Assembly: GCA_035582835.1 (NCBI GenBank) | Contig: JAYKAV010002695.1 | Location: 825,470-889,469, forward strand | Origin: Phoebastria nigripes | Lineage: Eukaryota > Chordata > Aves > Procellariiformes > Diomedeidae | Direction of reading: 5' to 3' | DNA: 64,000 bases | Shown: in pieces, positions 11,942-25,711 of the stretch | How the letters are laid out: the number at the start of each line of letters is the position of its first letter | How positions within the stretch are numbered: the first letter of the stretch is position 1 | Program-made: the position numbers and the translations under genes | Notes under the pieces: model-generated | The model's input: the letters and a program-made list of their open reading frames with translations, nothing else | Database searches by the model: none | Told to the model about the DNA's origin: nothing

Positions 11942-14900
11942 GCCAGTTCATGTGTTCAGAGACTGGGTTTCCAGACTGCAAAATCTTTAATGAATATTCT
12001 TTTAGAAATTCACTGGCCTTCTGAAGAAGCAGACAAGTGCCTCCTGGTACCCTGATGCTCTGCATCTGATGCTAGCAGGTTCTTTCCCTGCAAAAAATGC
12101 CCAGAACAGTCTCACAGTATCCTGCTCATTCTCTGTTAGGCAGAAAAGACACCAAGAGATATGATAGTGTTATAATTATAGTCAAAGACTCATAGCAGAA
12201 ACAAGGTACTATTCTGGCTCAGCTGAACTATGCAATATTACATTGCAAATTCAATAATATAAAATGCAAAGTGCAGGGGTTTTTTGCTAACAAGCTACTT
12301 TTATTATTTCAGCTATATATTTTCTCTTTAACTTTCAAAATGTTCAGAGTAATACTATCTACATACTTAAATGGAAGAATAAGTGGTTACCAATCCACGT
12401 AAAAATCCACTGGTGTTCTCCTCCTTTCACCAACTTTTAATATTATTGGGACTAGAGTGAAATAGTGGATGTTGTAGCTGTACTAGTCACAAAAGAGGGA
12501 CAGAGTTTGTAGAGAGGAAAGTAAACCAACTCAGATGGAAAAAATGGATAAAATTTTGTATGCACAGACCCTTTTGTAATTATTTACAGGGTATTTAGAG
12601 ATGCTACTATTACATCTTTAGTATAGTATGTTCTTATATATAGCACACATCACTACGGGATACTTGCTCTACCTCTTCAACATTGCTAAACTAGATTTCA
12701 TTTTACTGCCATTAACTAACAATGAGGAGATATGCACTGCTATAAAATACTTCATTACTCATTTTTTCAGGAACCAGAGTTGAGAAAAAGTGCGGGAGGG
12801 CAAGGCATATTTTATTTTATTTTATTCACAAGATTATCCATGTGTGCTGTGTGATGAGGGAGTTGCCATGATCGGTTCACCTTTTTGTTGAAAAAAGTAA
12901 ATTAGTAAGCAAGAAAGTATGCATTGACTTGTCAGCTTTTACATTAAGGTTGCCTCAGGGTAGCCTTCACTTGCGTGTTTTCCTCTATGTCAGAATTTCT
13001 TTTTAATCCACATAGTTTGAGCACTGAAGCATAACCCATTTCTTCCTTAATTGATTCTAAGGTTAGAAGTATATTGTTAAAAAAACCCTTTAACAGTCCT
13101 TTAAGTCTAGGGTTAAACTGTATTTAAGTAAATGCAACTTAGGCAAACATGTTAAGCTAGGTACATGTTTCCAGGCTTTACCGAATGAGAGTCTGCAATC
13201 CAAGTTACCCTCAATGAAAATGGGCAAAGCTGGAAAGAGAGCAGGAAAACCCATCACAAATGCTGTTTTCTCTCCCAGCTGAAGACTTGCTTTTTTATTT
13301 TTTATCAACTACAAAATGTGACCAGATATTAATTTATTTGTCTGAATAAAAGGGCATTAGTAGTTAAAAAGGAAATGTACTGCAGGGTGAAATGTTCTAG
13401 ATTTTTCAACATTCTTTACAAATGGTATAAATGCTGGAGTACCAAAGAATAATGTCTCGATTTCCAGATGGCATGATGGCAGTCATCTTTGCTTAATGCA
13501 AGATATGTACAATTCCTTTTAAGTAGGAATTAAAATTCAGAGACATCCCTTAAGGATACCATTGAAACAACATGCACCAGCACATTATATTAGATTGCTT
13601 TCATTGAAAGGGTGTTTTTAGACTTTTGACTCAGTTTGGATAGGTCTGATATCTGCCTACACATATTCTCCAAGAGATATGGAAAACCACCTAGCAAATA
13701 TTAGAAGTATTTAGGTCAGATCCATCAGCAAGAAGATCCATTCTGAACCACAGGTGTGTTTGTCCTTCAGTTTACAAGGATACATCTGCAAGCACTGATA
13801 GGCCAAGTTTCAGTTCTGCAGACTGAATTGAAAGATAAAGCCTTTCTTGGAGTTCATATGAAGGAAACCNAAATGCGGAAAAAACAAACTGAATGTAAAG
13901 GACTTTTTTCCACAACTTCTGATTGCAAAGATGTATGCCTGATACAAGATTCATTTGCAAAGCCAAAAGCTAGTCAAGTAACAGCCAATGTATCTCTAAC
14001 TCAAGATTACAACCCCATTTACTACCTAAAATTATTTGCTCTAAGAAAAACATAGATATGATAGTTCCGTAGGAAAACAAACCTCTCCAGCAACCACAGC
14101 TGGATCCCAGTTGCTGTATGTGGCGACTGCCTTCACCTACCCATTCTTCTACCTGCCCCCATGGACTTCTTCCCACCTCCCTCCGCTCTAGCTACGTCAT
14201 TCACGTTCTCAATCAGCTGCAGGTGGAAAGGGTAACTTTTACTTAGTCTTCTTTCAGCACTTTTCTTTGNATCTTTTTTCCAACCTGGAAACTTGCACAT
14301 GCTTTAGTCTAGACATGAATACACTGTCTGTTTTTGCTCCTCAGACAGCATCTTTTCACAGTAACTTCACACATTATAGCTGAACGTGGAACCTCGGTAT
14401 TTACCATTGGGGGAATGGAGGAAAAAACACCACCACTTTGGCAGTCCCAAGTCTCTGCTTCCCTGGGTATCCTTTACCCAAATTCTGGTGGTGAACAGGG
14501 GCCACAGAGACAGCAGCACTTGCCACCGAGGAATGCCACTGTAGGGAAGAAGACATCTTATTGCTGTAGAGCAGAGACATTTCCTCAGCAGCCCCCAGTG
14601 AGGAACTGCTAGCAATCCCTCACCGACACCAGAAACGAGGGAGGCTGGAATGCTTTCTCTGAGTAACAGCAGTGTCCTGCTGGGAGCTGCGGCAGCATGG
14701 TGAAATCAGGAGTTTGAGGCGAACCTGGAGCCCAGAGGTGGAAGGGTGCCTTGGTGCCACCTTTGCACCCTATCCACCCACCCGCCTTGGTACTGAGACT
14801 GCTGAAAGACAAGGTTAGCTTATTCCTACCCTTCTCCTCTGTGTCCTGTGCTCCCCACTGAAACAGAACAGCTGGCAACCAAGGTCTTAGTATACCTGAA

Positions 14901-16257
14901 AGTAGTTAAAAACAATTACCAAAAATGCTCAATTTTTTTCATCAGGCTGATTTCTAGGATTTCAGGGTAAGTACATTCCATCCCAAATGTACCGTCTCTG
15001 AAAGGCTGCTGAATTCCTCCTTCAAGCCTCGCTCTGTTCATCGCTCAGTACCCAGCCTGTGCCTCAAGCCCAAGCCACATTACTACTCACAGTTCATGAG
15101 CGCTAATACAGATTTTGTTTGAAAAGCCACACGTTAGCAAACCACAGTTATTTGCAAGCCTGGCCCAGGGCTAGTGTCAGACATCAACACATAAGCAGCA
15201 CAGATATTTTATTTAATTAAGTCATGCCATCTGGGCCAACAATGAAGGCACTCATATACTTTGCCTTTGCTTTCAGACTGCGTAGTGCTCTGATCCCCCC
15301 AAAATTGTTCTAAAAGCCAAATCTCCATGGAGTTTAAAGAACACTTTCAGCTGTTACTTGCATTAGGCTGAATTTCTGCTGCAACATACTCAGGATTTTT
15401 CCTATCCTAATAAAGTGAGTGACCAGAGNCAGATTTATGTGCCTTAGTTTCATCCGAATGCTGCATCTACCATGCAGGAAATTACTAATGAGCAACTAAA
15501 AGAACTGTGCTATATATAGTATGTGTGTATACTACCACGTAGCCACCAACTTTTTTCTGCCAGAGGTTATTTGCTATAAAAAACAAAGGTAGCACCCAAC
15601 AGCCAGGCATTATACAAGGAGAGCTGCTACTCGTGCTCCGTAGGCTTTCCAGACCTGCAGCATTACTATTCCTGTCCATAGAACCTCCCCACAAAGATGA
15701 TCCTTTCTACCACATCAGAGGTTTTCTAACACACCCACAACGAACAGGAACCAAAACAAAATATTTTGTGACAAATAGAGCTCAGGTCTTCAGAAATGCG
15801 AAATGCTTAAATGCTGTAAGTTTCCTGGCTTAGTTTTGGGGCTCAAAGAAATACAGAAAAAAAATCCTGTATAACCCAGCGCCAGCTTTGTGCCACGGTC
15901 CTAACCTCATCCCCAAACACAGCGTGCAGCCATGCACCTCTATCACATGTTAAATAGCTATGAGCAAGACTGAGCAGTTTAACTCCAAAAAGTTATAGAT
16001 ACCTACAGGGTTTGAGAACACTCGTAATGCTGAACAGGATTAAAAAACAAAAGATACAAAAACCTGGTGCATGGGCACTTAAGGACCGTTCAGGTTATTC
16101 TCGATTGTCCTTTACTCGGACTGCGGCATTTCCACCCTGCTTACAGGGAATTTACTGGCCCTTCCTGGTGACAGGTGGTGTGGGTAACACCAGACCACCA
16201 TGCTTACCCAGCATTATGACATGCGATTACAGTGTGACTCCCAAGTGTTCAAAATTA
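11942..16257. other. Non-coding DNA with a GC-richer pocket
   Basis: No gene recognised. A (TTTTA)n run is at 12808-12827. The interval 14330-14880 is clearly GC-richer than average and has open frames of 80-99 codons on both strands, as GC-rich non-coding DNA often does; no domain, splice structure or CpG island is convincing. The 15180-15420 stretch is free of simple repeats and includes TTAATTAA. Confidence 0.5.
12808..12827. repeat. (TTTTA)n microsatellite
   Basis: Four pentanucleotide units. Confidence 0.8.
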
Positions 16258-16305
16258 ATTAAACTATTTCAGTAACTTTACTGAAATATTTCAGTACAGT
16301 TTAAT
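16258..16305. repeat. Nested palindrome built from an alternating 8-mer
   Basis: Outer arms ATTAAACT (16258-16265) and AGTTTAAT (16298-16305) are exact reverse complements. Inside them TTTCAGTA, its complement TACTGAAA, and TTTCAGTA again follow at 16267-16274, 16279-16286 and 16289-16296. The last two with the central TA make an 18-bp perfect palindrome; the first two make an 8-bp hairpin with a 4-nt loop. Nearly every base of the 48 bp takes part in a symmetry. No transposon end was recognised. Confidence 0.85.
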
Positions 16306-19300
16306 AACTTCAGCTGAAACGCAGAGTTGAGTCGGACGTGTAATTAAGTCACTGTGCATTCCCTCAAAATGTGTTACCCTTACTCTTTATTTGATATAGA
16401 GAGGATTTTATCATGCGAATCAAGTTAAATAGGAACTGAAGTGTTTTGCTGAACTGAGGCCTAAGCCCATGGAAATGTAATTTTTGCTTGTTGTGTTAAA
16501 CAGCATAAGGTATTACTTAGGATATCTATAATATTAGCTTTTAAAAGTTCTACAAAGACTTGTTCACCAAATTTTTGTGGGGTAAGAAAGTAGGGAACAC
16601 AAGCTAAGATGAAAGTACCTTTATGTCACTCTCTAATTGCTGGATCTCTGGGAAGTTACCCAAGTCTTTGCACTTCCTAGCTACAATTTACATCTGATTA
16701 AATTAAACAATTAATTCTAACACACATATATTTTAGCACAAAGAAAANCCCACTTCTGTGTTATTAAAACCAAAAATCAACCCATATATCCTGGGAAATA
16801 GCATCACAGAGCATTTTCAAGGGAAAGGGTATTTTTACATTCTTATTTTCCAAGTTTCTGTATTTAGCAATGCTGGGCAGAAAGTCAAACATTTCCTTTT
16901 TACTGCAGCAGATGCGAACTGCTGAAACTTCTCACGCTCTTGCTACCATCTTACATTAAGAGAGCAAGAGTAAGTACTCCTAAGCTCTGCTAAAATAGCT
17001 ACGTTACAGACATGAACAACAGATGGACACTTCAGCCAAGGACTTCTTAGTACCATCAGCAATAAGCAGTCAAGGTTCAAGGACACCTGCAAATGAATTT
17101 CTTTAGCATCAAGCATATTCTGAGCTACCACGGGCTGCCTTTTATTCTATGATTATGGCACTTACTATGCAAGAACAGTTTTAATTGATCCAAAAGAAGT
17201 ATAACAGAGGTCATTATGAAGTATTCCATTAATGTACTTGATGCTCTTTTTCTTTGCTTCCAAAAATAAAATCACACTGTTTTAGCATAGCTGGTTTATG
17301 TAGTAATGAACTTAGGAATATCAAGCAGTAATGAAGATGCTGTACAGAACAGCAAAACGCTCTGGGGAAATTAAAGTATTGGAATGTGTTTTAGCATGTC
17401 AGTTGATAAATCAAACAGAAAGGTCGGCATTGTGATTAGTAATTGGTTAAAAAAAAGGAATAGAATCACTTAAGGCAAAGCATTCTGAAAGTGTTCAAAA
17501 CAAGGCATTTCAAGAACTGCTAATACTGTTCTAAATATTTCAGAAAATATTTAAGAGNATATGAATATTCTTACAAAGTGTAAAATTCATTTAGGTTTGT
17601 TAAGGACTGAAAAATTGACTTCCAACTTATCTACTCAAATTTAACCTAAAAGGATTAGCCAGTGAGTTCTATGTATAAGTTAAGGAGAGTTTTTAAAAAA
17701 AGAAAATTTGGACTGCTAAGTAAGCACAGGCTTGGGGGGAAAATGAAGTTGGGAGTATTAGGAAATAGCATATTTGGGTAAATAGGAACTCTCCATATTT
17801 ACACATGGCATGACTGGGAGTGAAACCAAAGCAGTCCTCCTCTTGCATATATCACAAAGAACTCATATATATGATACATAAAGCCAGTATTGCAAAAGGC
17901 ATTTATTGGATGTGCAAGGCGATTCACAGTTCTAGCTCCCAAGTTGGAGAAACTTTTAAAAGGCTGAATACAAAGAACAAGTCTGATGATAGTGAGACAG
18001 GAGGAGTTCAATTTTCCCAATTTAAAAAGAATTTTGAAGACCTTAAATGTACCTCGAAGGTACTGACTGTCCCTGCTTGCCTGTCCCAAATAGCTTACTG
18101 AGGCAGCAAGCAGTCCTTTTTTTGCTACGGCGTCATGGACTCAGAAGCTGGTCAGCTGGAAGATTCTCAGTTATAGACACAGAAGATAAAGCAGACAAAG
18201 AGCAATGGCCAGAAACCAGAAGGAAAATTTCGGCATCAGTGTAGGAAAATGTTTTGAGAAAGGACAACTGGATAGTGAACAGATAGACAGGGAAAGGGCT
18301 ATTATGCTAGCGACGCATGAGTAAGACAATGAACTGTCATTGGTGACACGGAAAGACATTAGTAAAAAAAATCCTGCTAAGGTATAAGGGGGAGTACTGT
18401 GGCATTGTACATCTTTTGTAGAGTTTATACAATTGTGCTTTAGAAAGTGCAGCTACATTATGAGGTATACAGACCATTTATTTTTTGAGGTGCAGGGTGC
18501 AAAGATTGCCAGAATTTTGTTCAATGTATAAAGAATTTGAAAAGTAGTAGGAATTATTGACATCAGAATGGCAATTTCTTCAAAGCATCCAAATTCAGAC
18601 GAGTTACATTAGCCATCCAAAAAAGAGTATGCATAAGCATGTAGAAATTGTAGACAAAGATCAGAGTAACAAGTTAAAGCATGCTGAGCTGAAAAACAGA
18701 CCGGGCATGGGCAGAAAGATCAAGTCTCCTCGCAAGAACTTCACAACCGTTCCTTTCTCCTAATGCAGCAAAAGGACATAAGCGCAGTCTGAAGTCCACC
18801 CTATTTGAATTAAGCGTGTTCTTAAGTCCAGTGGGATTTAAAAATGTGCCTTAGATGCTTTACTGATTGGGATTAATATGTTTTACAGTGTAAAAGCAAT
18901 AGCTTCACAATGACAAAGGTTCAGTCTTTCTGTCTGCCTTAGACTTTTTTTGGCACCTGTGTCTGCTTTCTTTGGACTATGTAATGATATTTACACACAT
19001 TTTGAGCTTTCCCTCATTCTTAGGTTTTATCTATTTCAGTAGGAGGACACACATAGGGTAAAAGTTTACATGTGACCTTGGAGCATTAAATCCAGTCCAC
19101 AATTAACAAGATTTCAACCAAACATGAAAAAGAATAATTTTCTCGCTGCTTAAAAGATCTTGGTAAGGATGCCTGAATTCTATGGCCCTTGTCAAAACAG
19201 CTCATGCCAAAATTTGTAGTTCCTACATTTGCTGCTCTAAGGGCAATTTCTAGGCTTTATCTTTCTGAAACAGATAAACAATGAAAAGGAAGGGAACTCT

Positions 19301-22300
19301 ATGAAGAAAAAGTTACTGCAATTATACATCTTTACGCAAAAAATGATGCACAAAAGTTTGTAGATGCAAGTCAAGCTGGAAGTTCAACATCAATTCTTCA
19401 CCCTCTATCTCCAGTATTAAAACATGTAACTTCATCAAATTTCAAGACTGTGATAACTGACTCATAGCAATTGAAGATCAACTTATTTTTCCTTTTCGGC
19501 CTATCAATTCTCCAGTGCTTAACATTTGCTACGATGAGGAGCATCTCTCTTGAATAAGCTTTTATGAAGAAAATAAAATGACCCTGTTGTAAACCTAAAT
19601 TTGGTTTTCATATTTTTGTTGATTGTGAAGTGGTATCAGCTGTTGGTTGAATTTTTAATCTAATTGCTCTTAAATTTCAGGAAGTTATTTAAAGTCACTG
19701 AGCACATGCTCCTGCATTTGCTTGCTTGCACGCTGCATACACAGACATAAAACCATATATACATGTCCCTGTGTGTATTTATATGCTATATCCAAACTAC
19801 ATAAGTATCTATGTATGCATGTACATAGGTATTTTAGATACCTATAAATGCTGCACCTCTTCACTCCCTTGAAAAACTCCTATTGATCAAGATTTCAGCC
19901 CACTGGCTTTTAGGCTGGGGCTTCCAAACAGGTGTCAGGATTGTAGAAAGACCCTATACTGTTATATGGTCCAAAACCAGAATACAGGGTCAAAACATGC
20001 CAAAGGTTAAGAATCACTGTTTAATGCTATTTATTTCCAGCAAAAATATGTCAGCCTGCCTTTAAAATAGGCTTTTCCTAAATTTTCCTCCTGCTGTTTC
20101 ACCTGATTGGATTAATCTATTTTCCACTCAATGGTATGAAATAGCTGTGTGACAAAGTGAAAAAGAAATCCCAAACAGAATATAAAATTAAATATAAATT
20201 ATTTGAAGGTACGTTACAGCAAACGATAAAAACACATAATTCTATCAACGAAAAGAGTTGACTGTCAAAAATTCAACACACAAAGTACATATGAAATACA
20301 CAATCTGTTTTTTTTCACGTTTGAAAAATTACATTAATCCTTTTAGTGAATTTTTTTAACGTGTGGAGTACATTAGTCTGGATTAACGGATGGTGTTTAT
20401 CATACTTTGTATTGTGGTTTCAGGAAATAGTCTGGCAATGGTAGGTTTCTACAAATGGATTTAAAATTAATCAACATCTATTTATGAGAAAGTTTAAACC
20501 ATTATTAATACACTGTAAATACAGATCTCCTTAGAGCTGACCCCAAGTGTCTACCATCTGCTCAACTGTTGTAATCACATTTTTAAAGAGCATGGTCATA
20601 CATAATGATTCTTCTCAGGAAAGAGCATCCTTAAGTACATCAGCAACATTTTAAATTCCACTTGTGTAATGCAATAATTTCCTACTGCCCTTTGCTAAGG
20701 AAAAAAGCATATGGCGGTGACTAAAAGCCAATCAAGCAACTCTTGATTTGTTTTCAGTGCTGCACGGGTGATGAAGGACTTTTTATTTACTTTTAGAAAA
20801 AGCAACCAAAAAACTATAGCTCTCATAATATTATTTTTTTTAATTAAATATAAGTATTCTCACTGGCTTAACTAAAGCAGTCTCAATGTTAATATAGGCG
20901 TAGATAATATTAACTCCAAATACAAATGTTATGGTAACTTCAGATATATTATGTGCATGAATTAAAGCACAGTTTTAGCAAAGCCAGCTGAACAAAACAA
21001 TTTAATTTGAAGTGCTCCACAAAATCCTTTCTAATCCTGACCACATCATTCCAAGTTAATAAACAAGGTACGAGGCATCGGTTTACAACTAATCTATTGG
21101 AAGCAGGGACAACGCATCCCGTACTCGCATTATTTACACACCCAGGACAAACGATGCTATCCATTTAAGACACTGAACTTCTTTTTGTGGGACAAGTGGC
21201 AGAGAGAGGGGGAGGAAGAACGCGCCCCAGATCAGCCTCCTGTCTCCATGGCCCTTGTCAGCACACAAACCAGCCAGGGACCACCGCAACATGGTTTTAA
21301 ACAGGACTTCACACTCTACCTGCTTGCCACACCAACCTGCGCCTTGCCTATCTCCAACGGGGAAGCTCTTTCAGGGCTTCTGCGGGAAAGCCGGCCACTG
21401 TTCCACATTAAACCGTCTCCATGCCATGCCCCTCCTGCGAATGCTTCTCAGCATTAAATCCCTCTTTAGGCTACTGAAGCAAAGAAACCCTACTTGTCCT
21501 TGGACAAAGGAAAGACACGTCATTCAAAGATTTCTAAAACTTAATACATATTCCCCCCCCCCCATGCATTTTTTTAGCTAGCTCATAGTCAAGGTCAGGC
21601 TTTAATGCCTGAACAACATAAATCACTGACAATAATATCAATATCTGTTTACCGTTTGCTTGTTTAACAACAAGAACCAACAACAAGGAAGTTTTCTTTT
21701 TGTTTTCTGTTTTGCTAGTGTTTTCTNCAATAGGCTCATGGTACACAGCCAAGACTACATTAACATAATTCAGTAATTTTAATCATCACTTTTCCTGTGA
21801 AATGAGCAGCAAATGCAACCAAGACATATACTGGCATGCTACTGTAAAGGGTCCATCTCCTATTCCCTAGTGGAACTGCATAATTCACTCACAGACCTTT
21901 TTTTGTGGACCAGATTGTCAGCAAATGTGAACTTTATTGGCTAACTGGTATTTCAGTGATTTATCCCAGATGAAATCTTAGTTTTTTGGGAGAACTGCAC
22001 CTAACTTTGGAGGAGGCTGTTAGAATATCTGTAGTACTGGACTATCATTTTGGAAGTATGTTAAAAAAAAAAGAGCAAGACACAAACAGAGGGACAACTT
22101 CTCTCTCCCACCTCTGTCTCAAAAACCTTCTATATTTATATATATCATCTTTGCCTTCTGAGAGTGGAAATGATGTTTCATGATTTTAGGCCTGGAATTA
22201 GGTCCCAGTATCTAACACAGAATCATAGGAGCTCTTTCCGGGCTCCAGGTAAGATTTTCGGGCTGCTTGCAGCCCTCACAGGCTGTGGGGCTCCATGGAG

Positions 22301-22764
22301 CTCAGCTGCAGTATATTGTTTGTTCTTGATTAAGAAAACTGAGAATGAACTGTGCACCTCTCCACGCATCCCACCCCACTCCAACATATTTTCAGCAGTA
22401 ATTAGCTCTTCCTTGGAGATTTCTGGAGAGTTTTAGTGTTTTTTTTAAAATCCAACACATTGTTGAGTTGTCGAGTCAAACAATTATGATTCCAGCTGAA
22501 GTTTGTAACTTCAGAAAAGAATTTCATTTTTATGTTTTATTTTTAAAATATTTTTATTGGAAGTTAATTATGCGTAAGGTTTATTCAACACTGTGACCCA
22601 CATATAGTAGCCATATTTTGTATGGCATTTCCATTGATACTCGACAGTCTTATGGATAAATGGAATGTCTACCACTAAATCAATTGAGAAATTATTCCGG
22701 ATTTAATATGTTAAACTTTCTTCAAATGCTACTAGAACTAAACATGTCTATAATTCTCCCAATT
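16306..22764. other. Non-coding DNA, nothing recognised
   Basis: AT-rich unique sequence. The interval 19730-19850 is enriched in CATATA/TGTGTA-type steps. A GC-richer pocket at 21185-21460 has overlapping plus-strand frames of 90 and 108 codons, but without a domain or codon signal, so no gene is called. A run of 11 C lies at 21553-21563. Confidence 0.5.
21553..21563 (+). repeat. C11 homopolymer
   Basis: Eleven consecutive C between AT-rich flanks; error-prone in sequencing. Confidence 0.8.
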
Positions 22765-22790
22765 AAAACAAACAAACGAACAAACAAAAC
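22765..22790. repeat. (AAAC)n microsatellite
   Basis: About six AAAC units with one A-to-G change. Confidence 0.8.
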
Positions 22791-24464
22791 CCAAGAGTTT
22801 CAATGACTCAAACAATTCCTAATAAGATACAGAGTTTTTCAGCTTTAAGTCACAAGGTCAAATCTATCAGCAGCCAGTAGAACCAGAAAATCATTCTCAC
22901 GGGATGCTTTTATAACAGTCCAACATGAAATAATTTTATCGTCATTGCAGCTCTGCAGAGTTTGCTGAGCTTGCTTCAAATTGGCTCGCCAAACCATGTT
23001 GGTGGGTATGGCAGGCTTGACTTCACATGTCCAAACGGACTCCTCCGTTCCCCCACAATACTCTACAATTTCCCAGAGAACATGGAGAAGAAATTTTACA
23101 GACTATGAAACGGCCTGGTCAGTCATTGCATGGACAACTGACTTCAGTAAAGACACCTGTGACTATGCAAGTCGCCAATGAAACCTAAAAATCATGCTTT
23201 GAAATGAATTGGACACATTGAATGCATGGCAGGACATATAACATCGCACATTCATTCCAGTCACTCAGGTCCATTATTATTTTATCTTGTGAAGGAACTG
23301 TCAGACATATAAAGTCGATGCTATCTGCAATGACAGGGCTTGTGTTTCTGTTTTGTAGCTTAGAGGCATTCATTGGAATTCAACTGGCAGGGAAAACAGA
23401 TGGGGATGGATATAAGTTGAGCAAAGCCCTCTGAAACGCTACCAGCAGGCTACAATTATGCTATTACTGCAGCTGATGACTCCAGTAATGGCTAGAGCAG
23501 TCTTTACTTCCCAGGTTACTTCCAGAACAGTAATCAAGGACTCATTTTCAGCCATGAAGGAAATCCAAATGAATTACTCTTTCACAATGGGCACAGATTT
23601 ATGTCTGTGGAATCTGATGAATTTCCAAATGAGGGAATTATTAGTTACAGACATTCTCCTGTCTATTAGCATCAAACCAATGGATGAAGAAAATGTTTTA
23701 GCAAGACTTTGAAAGCTCCTTTGCAAGTTGTTGTCCTACAGAGCAAGCCGTGGCAGTAATTTGCTTAGCCATTCTTTGCAAACTTAACAGAAACTTGCCC
23801 AGCAGAGAAATCCAGACCATACAGACAAAGTTTTGGTCACCTAGAAATCTGCCAGACAGGTACAGTAAAACTCACGGGAGAAAATGTGGAAGACAATGTT
23901 GACAAAAATAAGCCAAATGTATGTTGACGCAGTGCATGGGTGATGCTGTTGCGCAACATTACACTGTGTTTCTTATAATTCTGTATTTATTAAAATCAAA
24001 ATGCTAAGACTGATCCACACTTTGTGCAACAGCAATAGGCTTTCTGTGTAGTTATTTCAGAGCAGAAAACACACGATATTCTTCACTTGTCCACTCAAAG
24101 GCCAGGTTTGCGATTCTCAGCTGAATTTGGCAATGCCAGTTATTCGTTTACTGTGTGTTTTGGCAGTGAAATGAAAACATACGATGTTTCTATGCCATCT
24201 GTATCCGCATAGCCATACGATAATTGACAAAATCTGTAAAGGCATAAGATACCAGTTGCCTTCCTCTGCATTGCTGTTCTTAGCACCATACTGAAACACT
24301 TTGAGAACATTCGGTTGCAAAGGTGCCAATTTTGCACAAAAAGAGCCAGACATGCTCTGCAGAGGATGACAAATTCTGTTCATGTAAGGGCTCTGACATA
24401 TACTATCAATGTAGAGGAAAATTTTCATTCAATGGACACATTCAGTTAAAACTTGTGGGTATTG
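22791..24464. other. Non-coding DNA, possible decayed coding remnant
   Basis: From about 22950 to 23930 homopolymer runs are scarce and peptide-like stretches of 50-85 codons appear in different plus-strand frames, broken by stops and frame changes. No protein family is recognised and these lengths are within chance. A broken old gene copy is possible but not demonstrated, so no pseudogene is called. Confidence 0.35.
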
Positions 24465-24620
24465 TAATTATTTATTATTATTTCTTATTCATTATCATGT
24501 ATTATTCATAAATATGACTAATTACATTAATATATTAGTAATTATTGCAATGCATTCATATCTTAATTTAACAATATTAAACACACTATTCCATTTAGTA
24601 TTAGAAAAATAGAATACAAA
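24465..24620. repeat. AT-rich low-complexity tract (ATT/TAT-rich)
   Basis: Dense TTATTA, ATTATT and TAATTA motifs over about 150 bp with very few G or C. Confidence 0.65.
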
Positions 24621-25585
24621 TAGCTTTTACAGACACGTTTATTTATGCCCCCTGCTTGAAAAGCAGGATCTTTCCTTTGTTATTCACAGTTCAGAGGTAT
24701 TCTCAATTTAGTGCAGGTTATAAATTCCTTTAAACTGCTGGATGTCTTTTCACGCTTCTGGGATGAACATAGTACAATGCTTATTTTTAACAAAACTTAA
24801 ATGAAATAGAGGGCAGTTAATCAAGGATTAAAATTTAAATCTATTGAAATCTGCAGAGACACCTGCCCTCCTGAACTATTTCTAAGAAAAGATTACCAGC
24901 CCTTACCTCAAACTACATATAATATGCTTTGGAATAGCCAGATAATTCTTTATTAGCAAATAATGCCAAAGGCATGTACATAATTTGGCTTTTATGAGAA
25001 TAATGACCCTTATGAAAGAAATAAGCCAAAGAAATCTATTTGGGATTTACACCTGTGTTTGCTCATGGATTCCTATTTGTTAGCAGACCTGTGACAGACG
25101 CCTTCAGCCTGTGATGGGTGTCACTGTCTGTCCAAAAGCAATTAACAGAACCTCTGTCAGACCAACAAAGCAAAGCAAAGCTCAGCTGCTTTTGCTGCAT
25201 TGTCGCTGCCAAAGTCACCCTGCGAGCAAGACATGAACTTTCCAGGCATCTTTCAACAGTGTTGGCATGTCTTCCCTTGCATTGATACCGTCGCATGCTT
25301 TTACCTTTGCAAGGAGCCTGCTCAGAAGCTCTGGTTTTCCTTTCGTTTTGCAGTGTAGCAGGCAGCTTTCTACAACAGAATGCAGAGGGAAAGAATCCAA
25401 TGAAAATCCTGGGGATGAACTTAAGCGTCCAATTTCTTTAGTTGGTTTTATTAGATTAGTTGCTAAACCCGCAGTTACGTTTCCCATACGCAAGTATAAA
25501 ACATGCTGTTCAAATTTTCAGATTCCCTCATTCTATGAGCTTTAACTCTCATAATAAAATATACTGAAGATATCTCTACCTAATG
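24621..25585. other. Non-coding DNA, nothing recognised
   Basis: The interval 25070-25500 is less AT-rich and has open frames of about 90 codons on both strands, but no domain, start context or splice pattern supports a gene. Confidence 0.5.
24646..24658 (-). promoter_or_regulatory. Weak CTCF-like motif
   Basis: On the minus strand the 13 bases match the CTCF core consensus CCASYAGRKGGCR at 12 positions. The plus-strand string TGCCCCCTGCTTG also overlaps a small CTGCTT/AAGCAG hairpin. Low confidence. Confidence 0.22.
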
Positions 25586-25711
25586 TATAGCTTTTATTAT
25601 TTATTATTATATTTAGATATTGTTTGTTATAAGATTTATTATAATATTTGCCATATTTTTAGTATAATATTTATTATAATATTATATGTCAGATTTTCTA
25701 ATAATCTGACA
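25586..25711. repeat. AT-rich tract ending in a 9-bp hairpin
   Basis: TTATTATA/TATAATATT-type repeats run for 100 bp and end in a perfect inverted repeat: TGTCAGATT (25687-25695) and AATCTGACA (25703-25711) with a 7-nt loop. Confidence 0.75.

Noticed and set aside
17102..17160. TTCTATGATTAT as a plus-strand CR1 tail
   Set aside because: The upstream sequence lacks the conserved CR1 3' region.
19447..19460. ACTGTGATAACTGA, identical to part of mature miR-101
   Set aside because: No complementary arm upstream, so no precursor hairpin; a 14-base chance match.
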